A stretch of 64,000 nt of DNA from Monomorium pharaonis (taxonomy: Eukaryota > Arthropoda > Insecta > Hymenoptera > Formicidae): the NCBI RefSeq assembly GCF_013373865.1, contig NC_050469.1, positions 12,992,740 through 13,056,739 on the forward strand. The letters run 5' to 3'. Of this stretch, positions 11,428-23,178 are shown one piece after another. Below the pieces are notes generated by a model. The model made no database searches, was not told the origin of the DNA, and saw only the letters and a program-made list of their open reading frames with translations. Position 1 is the stretch's first letter. Each line of letters starts with the position of its first letter. The position numbers and the translations under genes are program-made.

Positions 11428-13917
11428 TCATAGCTTCGTATGCTTTACACTGTCCGTCCAGTAATTCTGTATTGTCATCGCCTCCAGCGAATTTAGGAAC
11501 GAATCGTTATCCAAACTGTACATTTCTTCCGAGTTATCCTGTAAGTGGACAAGTGCTTTGTAACATTTTTAGCGAATCAAAATTTCATTGTCTCTTTTTT
11601 ATTTTAACTAGTCTCCATTAAAAAAAAAAATGTAAACACATTAAAAATTCTTTAAGTATATTAAATTGATGAATTATTAATTTAAGAAATTCCATTAAAT
11701 GTACATTAAATATTTATGTATATCATAATACTAACGCGAATAGTGGAATCATCGATATAACCGGAGCTATCGGGATTGCTGCATTTATCACTGTTCAACG
11801 TTTGTGGAGGGTTCAAGTACTTGCGCCTGAAAAATGAATTAATGAATGAACGCATTAGCGAACGCAGACGCAAGCGTAATTACGCTATACGATGCGTTCA
11901 CGACGCATTACCTGTATATAATGAATCCGAGACTACCCATTGTACTGAGCAGGGCCACAGTCGCTAAACAACTGGCTGTAATAGCAGCTATACCCGCGGC
12001 GGATGTCGCCGAACCTTGCTCAGTATTCTCGCCGTTACTACCGGTTTCGTTATAATCAGGGGGCTGATTGTCTCCTTGCACTTGATCTCTTTGGAAGTGC
12101 TGCGTGATGAAAGTGTTCCTCGCTCTACTTAGACGAGTGGACTCGCTCACGCCAACTGCACATTTGTTTCATGCGATCATTATGATGAGCTTAATGATTT
12201 TTAGGTACCTAAGTCTCTTTCTTCTGTCGCTAAATCTCAAACAAGATAATTCTTAAACTTTTTGCGTCTACTCACTTCTATTGCTTATTAAAGTGTCAAG
12301 TTTGATTAGAGACTAGAGCAGAATTAATAAGCATATGCAAGAAAGGAGGTCAATGTCGGCATCGTGAAAACCAATTTAATTAAAATACAATGCCACTCTC
12401 CTATCTCGAGATAACATCGTGACCATTAATTGTTTGCGAGAGCATTCTTATTTCTATTCGCTGTAACAGATTTCTCTCTTTGAAGTCTTTACCTTCAAGG
12501 ATAGACGCCGCCGTAGCGAAGTGCTGCGTCTGAGCCACCTCCTCGTCGATCTCGACCTCGTCTTCGGATCGATTGAACGTCCTGATCGCGGCGTTACCGG
12601 GTGCCCCGGCCGCGGACAAGGATGTTGCGAAAGAGGACCTATTCAACATGAGATCGACCTTCGACATTTCTTCTTGAAGAGGTAGCACGGTGAGATCCTC
12701 GACTTCCTCGAAGCTGACGTTCCTGCTGGCGACGCTAGACTGGTTCCTCTCTTCCTGATCGTACTTCGGCCTACCCGACGATTTGTTTGTTGTCAAGATC
12801 CACGTGATCTTGCTGTCCTTCTTCGTGGTAGAGTTCCTGATCCTTTCGACGTTCTCCGCGGCGCGCTGAGGTGTCGCCGTGCTGAGCGGTTCGACGTTAG
12901 AGATATTACTACGAAAATTTAGCTCGACTGTCTCGTGGACGTTCGTCCCAGAGACGGTACCTCCACGTTCCAGCAGCAACGAGGCGACAGTAGTGACGGA
13001 TTGCTGTCTATCGGGCACCACGGCCGTATTTGTCTGTGGATAAAGTCCAATAGCCTTGGCAATACGAAAAGTCGGTCTGGTTGACTTTGACGTACGATAA
13101 TCTTCGATCTCAATCGACGAGGACGTCGTCCTTGAGGATGGTTGGGACTTAAGGGGGTCCGATGTGGTAGACGGCAAAGGACTCCCAAGAATCACTGAAA
13201 AAGAGAAAGACGAGATATAATTAACATTAAATAATATTTAATAAAGATGAATTACACGATTATTAAATCATATAATGCGCCTTTCTCTCGCGAGTTTCAA
13301 CTAAGAATCTAATAAACACAGAATACGAAAAATAAAATATGAAAGCTTTGTGCAAGTTAATTCTTGATAAAAATTTAATTAAGTATCATCTTTCTGTATT
13401 TTTCTGTATTTCTTTGTTTCTGCATTTCTGTATTTTACTATATTTTCTGTACCTTTTATTTAACTTACAATATTAAATCTTTTAGTAATTGAATTTACAT
13501 TAAAGTTACATTAACATTAACATTTAAACTACAACCAATTGTAATTTAAATATATATATAAATAAACTACAATAAAATATTATCACGATTAATCGTAATA
13601 AAATGATAAATATAAGCTATCTAATAAAAAAGGTTATTTGCTACAATTTTATCATAATGCAGTATTCAATTGTCTAAAGTGACCTAATTAAGGCAAAAGA
13701 CTTTAAAAGTCATTCGTGTCTTTTTATTGATCTTAACAGAGTTGATGAAAGACAGTTAAAGATAAAATAAAAGATAGTTCAAGACAGTTAAGCTGCTTAC
13801 CGGTTGATAAGGTGGGAGTCTTGCTGCGCTAAGATATTATTTAACGAAAAAAAAAGATGACTCACCAAGAAATTGCGCAGTAACCCAGAACCAGTGCATC
13901 CACCAATGTAGCGTCAT
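11428..13917 (-). CDS. Unrecognised type I single-pass membrane glycoprotein, 5 coding exons
   Basis: In transcript order the coding exons are 13917-13866, 13194-12493, 12155-11912, 11826-11736 and 11538-11428. All junctions are GT-AG and phases agree, giving 399 aa. The N-terminus is a Trp-rich signal-peptide-like segment (MTLHWWMHWFWVTAQFL, split by intron 1). The ectodomain (about 30-300) is Ser/Thr-rich, with several N-glycosylation sequons (NIS, NST, NKS, NQS, NVS, NRS, NET) and no cysteine-rich or Ig-like module. A hydrophobic segment (AAGIAAITASCLATVALLST...GFIIY) is followed by the stop-transfer RRKY. The cytoplasmic tail of about 65 residues is acidic (SSGYIDDSTIR, EEMYSLDND) and ends HTKL, a class I PDZ-ligand-like terminus. 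It looks like a mucin-type adhesion or receptor-like protein. I do not recognise the family, and the function is unknown. If the donor at 12492 is not used, the frame runs 30 codons further to a stop at 12401, giving a soluble ectodomain. Confidence 0.8.
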
Positions 13918-14186
13918 CGCGTCATCTGGATGTATCTGCAAATACGAAGACACCTATGTGTACCAACGAACGTGTGTGAGGAACATGTCTCGTGAGATGT
14001 TCACAAAGAAATAAAATCAAGCGGCGATGCGAGATGAGCACGGTAAGTAGAATGCAACAAATTTAAGCTAACCGTAGATAAACAGTTCAATGTACGTTTC
14101 AACTCTTTTCTTAGCCATCTTCAGCAAAGGAAGAAAGGAGAAATTGTTAGATAAATCAAATATGATAAATTATTGAAAAACTCACC
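13866..14186 (-). other. 5' UTR exon junction and first intron of membrane-protein gene (inferred)
   Basis: Just upstream of the start-codon exon is an acceptor (TTCGTATTTGCAG, exon from 13935), and 250 bp further a good donor (CCAGG followed by GTGAGT, exon end 14186). Together they define a short first intron, 14185-13936. The upstream untranslated exon would then run into the hairpin at 14217-14420. This is inferred from splice motifs only. Confidence 0.4.
13914..13925 (-). promoter_or_regulatory. Three-codon uORF overlapping the main start codon
   Basis: An upstream ATG (13925-13923) reads ATG ACG CGA and stops at TGA (13916-13914). That stop overlaps the main ATG (13917-13915) as ATGA. 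It would make start use of the membrane-protein gene depend on reinitiation or leaky scanning. The sequence is direct; whether the mature 5' UTR includes it depends on the inferred acceptor at 13937-13936. Confidence 0.5.
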
Positions 14187-14216
14187 CTGGAACGAAAATA
14201 AACGACGAAATTCGAA

Positions 14217-14420
14217 ATTGGAAAGTAAAAACAAATATCGGAATACAATCCTGCAACGAACCACTTGTCGGAGAGCTAGGACACGTCTGGTATGTATGAC
14301 TGTCAGAAGGGAACAAAAAATATTCGCCTCTGACCGTCATACATATCAGACGTGTCCTAGCTCTCCCACAAGTGGTCCGTTGCAGGATTATATCCAGGTA
14401 TTCGTTTTTATTTTCCGATT
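14217..14420. repeat. Long imperfect hairpin (about 93-bp arms)
   Basis: Arms 14217-14310 and 14326-14420 are inverted copies with roughly one mismatch in eight and a loop of about 15 nt. The best part is the shared block around ctgcaac-accacttgt-gagagctaggacacgtctg. Both strands therefore give near-identical short open frames, which are shadows of the palindrome. It sits right at the probable first exon of the membrane-protein gene. It may be a small foldback transposon or, if transcribed, a hairpin-RNA source. No clear target duplication was found. Confidence 0.7.
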
Positions 14421-14714
14421 GAACGTGAGAAGTTTTCACGCTAACGCTTCAAATACATTAAATATCATTACACTTCTGTTTCGGGCGATTTTCTAAGCCC
14501 GAACAAACGAACGACCGACGCTGGTCGCCTCGTCGCGTCTAAGAGAAGGGTAATGTTTAAAACCGGTGAGTAATCTGCGACCAATCGTGTTGCTTAATCG
14601 TGAAATCCGTGAGTCATTGAGGAATTTTAAAACCAACGTCGACGGCTCCAGCTTCCAGGTATAATGGCAAAGATAACTGAGCAAAAGGAAATAAGTGCTC
14701 CTGATACTTTGTCG

Positions 14715-14945
14715 TACACAGAGAGAATTTTCTCTTAAAAATTACTCTTAAAATCGTGGTAATTGTGAGACAACGTAAACCTTGAAGAATTTTACTATAC
14801 TTTTAACAAAATTTATTAAAATTTTTAATAAAATTTCGCAAAGTTTTAGTAAATTTTCTTAGAAGTATAGTAAAATTCTTCGAGGTTCATGTTGCCCCAC
14901 AATTACCATGATTTTCAGGGTAATTTTTAAGAGAAAATCCATGTA
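14715..14945. mobile_element. MITE with about 105-bp inverted arms, TA duplication
   Basis: Left arm starts at TA then CACAGAGAGAATTTTCTC and the right arm ends GAGAAAATCCATG then TA. Arms match over about 100 bp, including ttaaaaattac, taattgtg and gaagaattttactatactt. TA at both ends fits a Tc1/mariner-type non-autonomous element. No coding capacity. Confidence 0.75.
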
Positions 14946-17900
14946 TATGCAAATTATTTCGACGGTACAAATAAAGATTTTTTTAATGCACAAATAGACA
15001 TTTTTATGCATATCTTGAACACAGATAGGTATTTTTCGTCCATTTCGGGAAAGGTAATAAGTTTCATAATTTCAAATCAAATTGAAAATATCTGGTTGAA
15101 ATCAACTTCGCTGTATATACTTGTCAAATTTTCGAGTGTACACCGGCACGGTAATTTTCGTTCCTGAGTAACGCAAGACGCCAGATTGAAATTATGATGG
15201 ACCGGTGCCGCCGGCCGACCGGTACGTTGAACGCAGGTGCTTGTACGCGCAACTTCAAGTGGCTACGTAGCCAGCGTCTGTAACGTTGAAAGAGAGCTCC
15301 CGGCGCGCCTGGTTCGTTTGATAAATCCGGATGCGTTTGCGATTGCGGGAAGTGATAAGTGTCACGACGAATGTAGCGTTAAACGATTTAAGTACATACA
15401 GAAAATCGAAATAAAACAAATTCCTCGACGCCAGATATCCAAGTTAATTAGATGCTCTGCACAAGCTAGTGTTATAAAATAATTTTAAAACATTTTTTTG
15501 TAGACAATACAAAAATATTGCTCGTTGAAAATATGATGTGCGTTAATATAGTATTAAATTTATTTTAAAATATTAAACGTGTATAATATTATAATTAAAT
15601 TAATAATACGATAAAACATCTGTAGTGCGTGCATTTGTGCGCCGATCTACAAAGTTTCACAGCGCACAAAATGCGGTGGAAAGATGCGATCGTTAAACAG
15701 CAGGATACAGTGTGACGGTCATGCTCTGCTGACCGCAACCTGCGACGTGACACGAATAGGCTATCGCGGAGTTACTTAAAGACCGAACGACACTATTTTT
15801 CAATTTTATCGCTAGCAAAAAAAAAACCGAATTTGGGTGAAACCGCGTGTAAAATCCAAATAAAAATATTTCCCATTAAAATATTGATCGGAACTTTATC
15901 TGAAGTTGACCACTTTGCTATTTTTTCATACATTGACAGAAAACCTTTAATTCTTGATGCTGCATAAATCCGTAATCGTAGTTTTAAAGTTTCAAAAAAG
16001 AGGAAATTTGCAGGTCTTCAAAATTTAAAGTATCAAAATTAATAGAAATATAAATAAATATATTTTATATATACAGCAATTTTATTTTTTCAAATTAACT
16101 CTTCGTACACATTTCACGCGCAAACCTAACAGTAAATGAAAATACAACATATAACAAATACAATTGCGGGCTGACTCTCTTGTACGAAACCTAACGATGA
16201 TAAAAATCTTTACGCTAAATCTAAACATTATCGTGTCCCACAGAGGCTGTGCGACCGGACAGCTCTTCGCTTCCTCGGACAAAGTAATTACGAAATTAAG
16301 GGGCACGGAGAGCGAGATACACTGTAAACTCGTCCGTGCGCAGTTAGTCATGCTCCCCCGGTTGTAACCGGTCGCACCTTCGCACGGATGCGGCTCGACG
16401 GTGATTCGAGAAGCATCAAGGACTTAGTAGCACGCGGGGGACATTTTCGCGCGCAAATTTTTTTTTTCCCACCGGGGTAATCCGGATTTAATAATAAAGA
16501 CGCTGGAACAAAGGGCGCGCGCTGTCGGCCGGGCCGCTCCTCGTATCCGGGTGACAAAGGGTCCAACCTTGTTGACAACACCGCACCCTTCACGTCGGCG
16601 CGGCCGATTCATTCACGGACCGGAAACACGGCCTCGAACGTCGTAACGCGACTGCGGAAGGAAACGCACACAGGGACGCAGCTGGATATTTTCGGGTACT
16701 CCCGAGTGCGACATTTTTTAAAGATGGGATAGGAGACTCCTGATTTCAAAATTATTTAAAAGATATGTATCTTTTAAAGATACATGATTATTTGCTTTTT
16801 ATAGAAATACCTGATGTTCGTTTAAAGCGATGCGCGCGTTTTGGGACTTCGATTTCCGTGTTGGAAATCGTCTTTCTAAGCACGAACGACGGTTTCTCAC
16901 GGTTGTTTCCACGAAATTGCGGTTCATGGTGATAATCGCGTACGAGGCCTGGCAGAGAGCCTGCAATGACACTTGCGAACCGCTGGTTAAAGTGGCCGTA
17001 AATAAGATACGTCCCTTTTTGCCGGTAAATGCCGGTTTATGAATTTTATGCGGATTAACTGCGGCTACAACTCCTGTTACAGCCGCGCTACGCCGCGTTC
17101 CATTTCGTTTCGAGATCAAAAGGATAACGAATAAGTGCTCCACTGGGTCGGCGCTAACGCGCCGTTAATACCGTAACGTATAACCGAAACAATTAGAACG
17201 TGATGCGCTTTGCGCGAACGCGATCCCGGTTGCGCCGCAAGGTATGAAATTGCGCACGGAGAGCGCGAGCAGAAAAAAAAATATATATGTATATGCGCGC
17301 TGCATTTCGTCCGTTGCGTAATTTCACTTCCGCGTGCTGGAGCCTCGCGCCACTTCGTTTTCAGACCGGAAGGACGCGCAACACGCCCAATTATGAGCGC
17401 GCTAATAATCCAGCTGCCTAACTGTGCATTATTGCCGCTGAATCGATTGCCCGCGAGCATCTCTGACATTGAAAAGAAAAATTTTTAATTAATGGAAACA
17501 CTGCTCCCTAAGGATGCAATTAAGGAGGCAACAACGCAGCCCGAGGCAATCGTATAACACGTATACATAACGGTTTCAAGAAACTCAGGAGAAATATGTG
17601 TAGTAGAGAAAGGTTGCCAATACAAAACTAATTATTGTATTGTATTAATACTAATAAAGAAATGATTTGCGTAGACAATTATATAAAAAACTCATAGTTT
17701 ATACATTCGTAACCTTTTTCTATATAAAATCTACTAAAAATAAATTCTTCCAAAGTGAGAATAAAATTTGCAATCAAATTGTCTGTTTCTGAAACAAATT
17801 GTTTATTTTTAGTTTTTAATCTTTAAATTACTTTTATTTTTAAAACGTAAAATTCTAATTCTTTTTACTTTATAAACTTTGTTGTTAAATACATAAAAAT

Positions 17901-20900
17901 ATATTTTATTACAAAATTGTCTTGTACGCTATAATTGCAGAGATCGATTGATATTGGACATTTCTGTTAAATTATTTTTTTTCTTACAAATGACATCAGC
18001 GAGAGAGATTAAATCGATAATTAAACTCATCTTTGTAGTTCTCATCTATTGTAATTCGAATCATATCTGAAAGTATAAAAAAATATTAAACATTTATAGA
18101 GCTGAATGCATAGAAAATAAATTGCATTGGAGAACTTGTTTTAACAAACTAAACTTAATTATTTCAAATATATGTATTTTTTACGTTCCACAGCGTTTCG
18201 GCAGCACTCGTTTTAAGCAAAGGCTTAAAGAAAATCCGAAGAAAGTTCTTTAAAAAAAAATTTAGAAATTATTATTTCAAGTACCAAAAAAAAAATGTAA
18301 TAAATTAGGGAGGCGTTCATTTCTTTACCGTACTCAACTGTTTCGTTCCACTTGATTTTCAGACCAAGGAGATAATTGATTTAATGAATTCGCTTCTATC
18401 GCGTGCTGCTTTACATACTGCCCCGTGAAAGCTCGTGAAAAAAATTGGCGATTCGTGCGGTACAACGTACAGCCGGAGTTCAATGACCGTCGTGCGTATG
18501 AGATTCCCCGAGGCGGGCAGACAACTTAATACTACGTAAGTTAACAGAACGTTTGTCGTAAAATCTCTAATTTCTCTGTTGTACGCGTCATTCCATCCAA
18601 GGCTGCGTACTTTTACTCGCAGTTTTCCGTGTGTATCCGCTGATCTTTATCTCACTTACTTCACACGTCACTGCGATTTATTATCTATGATATCATGCCG
18701 TCGATTTACAGCTTTCGAGTCACGTAGCCGTGGCAATCAACATACTAAATTGCGTCCTTCGTATCTTTTTACTTTGAAATTCGCCTTGACTTTGACCTAT
18801 CTTCATAAAATAACAAAAAATAATAATTTGTATTCTTATAATTAATCAAATTACAATCCCTATATCCTTACATCTTTAATAATCAAGCTGCTTAAGAATA
18901 ATAGACGCGTAAAAGTTCTGACTTTCGCCGTCGCCGATTTGCAGATCGGATATAGAATATCTGGTAAAAAGTGGGAGAAGTGCGCGACAGGATACAGTCA
19001 TTGGAGCATGAAATGCGTATTCGTTTTCTTAAGCATACAGCACGATCTCCGGAAAGGCCGCCATAAAAACGTGGCAGCGCTGAATGGAAAATCGTTTCTT
19101 TGCACTTGATTTACTTTTCCAAACCGAAGGTTAATTCTGTGGATTCGATATAAGAATTTTTAGTTAAATTTAATTTATTGTATCTGTGAATTACAAAAAA
19201 TAAAAACACTGGAGAAACGTGAAAAATCAAAGAATATGTATCGAAGATAGACAAGAGATGAAGCGACAGCATTGCTGTCTTGAAAAAGCCCACTTGAAAA
19301 ACACAAAAAAAAAATACTAATTTGATGCAAATCACTAACGAGGAATACATTACATGATACTACTACTGACATGAATTCTACGATTACAATACAAACAGAT
19401 AAAATTCAATACATATGATTCTACAGTTAACAAACACATATAAAATTACAATAAACACTGATAAACGAAGATAAATCTTAATTGTATAAGCATTTCTCTT
19501 TAGTATTAAAAAAAACAATTATAAAACAATCTGTTCTCTAAAAGCTCCGTGAAAAACTAATTTTAAAATTATATAAAAATTGTGTAAAAATTCTGCATTA
19601 AAAAAAAAAACAAGACAGCCTTGAACTTATTATTCCACGTTGTTAATTAAGCTGATCTATATGATTCTCTTAAAATAGTGTTATATTCAATAAAAATTAG
19701 AGATTCTTTTATACCTTCCTAGAAACTCTCATTAAAACGCGGCGGACATAGACATTATGACACATTTCTTTCAATTGTCGATTCAGAGAGTTTTGCAGCA
19801 TCGCGTTCCGCTCGAAATACATCAAAGCGGAGAGTGGTGCATTTGAGTCATCGATGGGATTAACGCTCGTGAAGAGGCAAAGTGGAGTTAACGAGGACAC
19901 TAAAGTAAATCGTGATTTACCACCGTGCCTCATGCTGTGCCCGAATGAACGCGAATTATCGAGCGCATTAGCGCAGAAACCGCAGAACTAATGGCCGTGA
20001 GTCGATTACTCGGATCTTCGTCTCCGTTTTTCTGCCATTGTTGGAACGATAACCGCCGCCGATCTACAAAAGAGTCAATTTCCGCGGCTAATAGCGCTAA
20101 CTTAAACTCCTGTGATAAGCCGATCGGTTACATCACTTCGATTTTCCGACCGAACGTATGCGGGCAGAACTAACGGCTCGTAGCTTAGCTTTGACTTTTT
20201 TTGTAAGTTTCGTCATTCCTTTCGTGAACTGCGTTTTCTGTGTATTGCCCACGGAGTCCAATTGAAAATCCCAATGGTGGTGCCACGTTCGAACAGTCTT
20301 TCGGCTTTCACATTTTATCAGACGTCGTTTTGCCCCACACGTCGACCGTGACTGCGCTGCAGAAGTTTTATCGCAACCTTTTCTGTCGGTGCAGCGATAA
20401 AAAAAATACGTTCGTACTATGTTACATACGACGCGTAGCGCTCACAACGTTCGCGTAAATATAATATAATTTGTAAAACGTAGAAGAAATATAAAAAATA
20501 TAGAAAAAGTGAAATATTATGGCACTGCGAAATCGCGAAGGATTGAAGTCGACACATTCTGTTCCAAATGCCACGAGTAATTGTAATTTTTTCTTTACAA
20601 CAATTTTCAAACTTATCTCTCAATAAATAGCGCGAATATATTCGACCCCCCCCCAAAAAATTTGAACACACGAATATATAATATTAATTTTCCTAAAAAG
20701 TTTTCTAAGCTTGTTATATATAATTCCAAGCTTTATTTAGATTAGTGTTTCTTTGCAAACGCAATCGTGCGAAAAAAAGTTAAATTAAAATTCAGCCATG
20801 CCGAAAATAACCGACGCGATGGCACGCAGCCGACCATAAAAAAAAAGGAAATCACGCGTCCAAAGAACGTCAATCTTTCTAAGCGGCAACACAGCAGCAA

Positions 20901-23121
20901 CAGCTGCTGCGCGACCGGATCGTCTTCGATATTATATTCACATTATGAACTTTCACATACATACTTTCCGATAGCAATCTCATTTCCTCCGGTGAAGTTT
21001 CACTGTATTTAAAAAATGCGCGATTGTGAGATACGCATGCAACGAGATCGCTTTTCTGCCCAATTAGTCTTACGTAAAAGTGTATCGCACGTGAGAACCG
21101 CGGCTGTTAAGTAGGTGAATTCGCAATCTCAAGTCTATTTAAAAGATGTAAAATTTGCAAAGCAAAAAGAAGAGACAATGGTACACGATGTGCATTTTTA
21201 CGGAATCCGATTTCGTCGTCTCCTTTTGAAATATTTAATCAACGAGGCGAGAAAGAGAAAATCGAGTTAGGATTTCATGCATTTTATCGTGCGTTGTACA
21301 AATTTTCAACATACTTTATTTCACGATAGCATTTTCAGACGAGAGAATTGATAAATACATAATTAATCAGAATTGTCGAAAAACGTGATTAGAATTGACC
21401 AGTGTATGTTAAATATTATTTTTTAACATAGAGATAAAACGTGTATATTGATTGTGAGATTTTTACGGTTCAAAAAATTTATCTGATGCAAATTCGTTTA
21501 ATACGCAAATCATATTGTGACATGTACAAATTTCCTGTTTCTCCAAATTAAATAATCGTACAATATTCACGCTTTCGAGAGTCGCTTTGACAACACGATT
21601 TCAACGAGACCAACCAAGCCTGTTAAATGTAGATACATTATTACTCACTATACAACTTTCGCAATCACGTTCACACGTGGATAGCGAAGTACAAATATAA
21701 GATAACATCCAATCGTAATTCTATCCGTAAAATTATCAAATGACGACTTTTATTCGAAGAATTATCGAATAAAATTAGAATCCACAACTTGTAATCATTT
21801 TATGTAAATAAATAATAAAATTAAATGATACATCAAGTAAAAATTCAGGTAAAAATTAACAGCGTGTTTTAATTTTATTTCACAAAAATAAAATTAAATA
21901 ATATATACGTTCAAGTAAAAATTTAAATATAATTAATAGTGTCGCGTTCTAACTTTATTTTACAAAAATAAATAATGTAATTAAATAATGCGCTGTTCTA
22001 ATCAAAATTCAGATAAAAAGTATCGCATTCTAATTTTATTTGATAAAAAATAAATAATATATAATTAAATATTAAATAATATACTACTCAAGCGCATTTG
22101 CTTTTATTAATATATTTTAATCTTGTTCGCCAAATTCTGCAAAAATTGACTCCTCGATTCCTGTACTGTTACACGTCACGAAATTTACTTGTTACTCGTC
22201 GAGAAATTATCAGCGTGACGATCGTGAGGTATTACGATAGAAATTTTTCCCGACGCAAGAGGTTTCTACGGGGCAGATTTTCAGACAATCCGACCTATTC
22301 TTGCAGTAACAGTTTCACCTACCACGAAACGTTCTTTCTTGGAGCCCATTGTTTCCCACGTACGTATTAGCCCGCGACATCATTCTACGAGCAAGATCGG
22401 TGTCACTCCTTATATTTTTCTTCTCACCAAACGAACAAAAATAATTTCTTAGTCTACTGATTTCCTCGATCGAATCCAAATTAACTTTACCCGAATCGAA
22501 TTAAATCAAATCGAATCGTTGAAGCGTAACTTTTAACATTCACACTTATTGAGTTAGGTTGAATTCTAATAGATAATAATAAAACAGATTTATGTCTGAG
22601 ACATTAATGTAACATTTATTTGCTCTACTGTTAACACTACAGATACTCGTATAAATACTTTTACGGGATCAAACCCGCTCGTGAAAGGAAGAAAGTAAAC
22701 ATGAAATCTCCATCGACGATCGAAAGTTCGAATGAGTTCATCCGAATGGCAATTACACTCGTTACCGACTCCGAAACAAAAGTGGAACTCGGAAACATAG
22801 GCACTAGCCATGCGATACGAGTCCTTCTCGTAAACATTAATTTATGCCGCTCACAATGACCAAATTGCATCTATGATATCAGCGCGGTACGGTAAATTAC
22901 GATTCGTAATCATAATTTATCATGCAGGCCGGTATCTATCTAATCTAATCGATTGCTTTTATCTATTGTGTTAGAACATCGGTCACGCTCGCCTTGTTTT
23001 AGAGATCATTATATAGTTCATTATTATCAAAAAGAGAAATAGGGAGAGAAAATTTAATTGATATTAAGCAAGGAATAAACTAGAAAAGTATAATATGCTA
23101 TTCCCTTTTGGCATGCTATTA

Positions 23122-23123
<2 letters not shown>
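14946..23123. other. Gene-free interval
   Basis: No protein domain, tRNA or complete transposon was recognised. The sequence alternates between AT-rich low complexity (for example 17600-18300 and 21700-22100, with repeated ataaataaaattaaat-like phrases) and moderately CpG-rich patches near 15150-15370, 16350-16680 and 17000-17450. One of these patches may hold an upstream exon or promoter of the minus-strand membrane-protein gene. A 21-bp palindrome (atgtatctttt/aaagatacat) lies at 16765-16785 and a C9 run at about 20646-20654. Confidence 0.4.
16480..16680. promoter_or_regulatory. CpG-rich patch, possible promoter
   Basis: Dense CG (gcgcgcgctgtcggccgggccgc and cgtcggcgcggccgat are typical stretches) stands in an otherwise AT-rich region upstream of the minus-strand membrane-protein gene. 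No initiator or first exon could be fixed; the role is inferred from composition alone. Confidence 0.25.

Positions 23124-23175
<52 letters not shown>
23124..23175. repeat. (TC)26 microsatellite
   Basis: Uninterrupted TC dinucleotide run of about 52 bp. The flanks are unique AT-rich sequence. Confidence 0.95.

Positions 23176-23178
<3 letters not shown>

Noticed and set aside
12919..13188. Second minus-strand frame over the membrane-protein exon
   Set aside because: It overlaps the main frame out of phase; only the main frame joins correctly to the other exons.
14173..14496. Two similar open frames on opposite strands
   Set aside because: They arise because the hairpin arms are inverted copies of each other.
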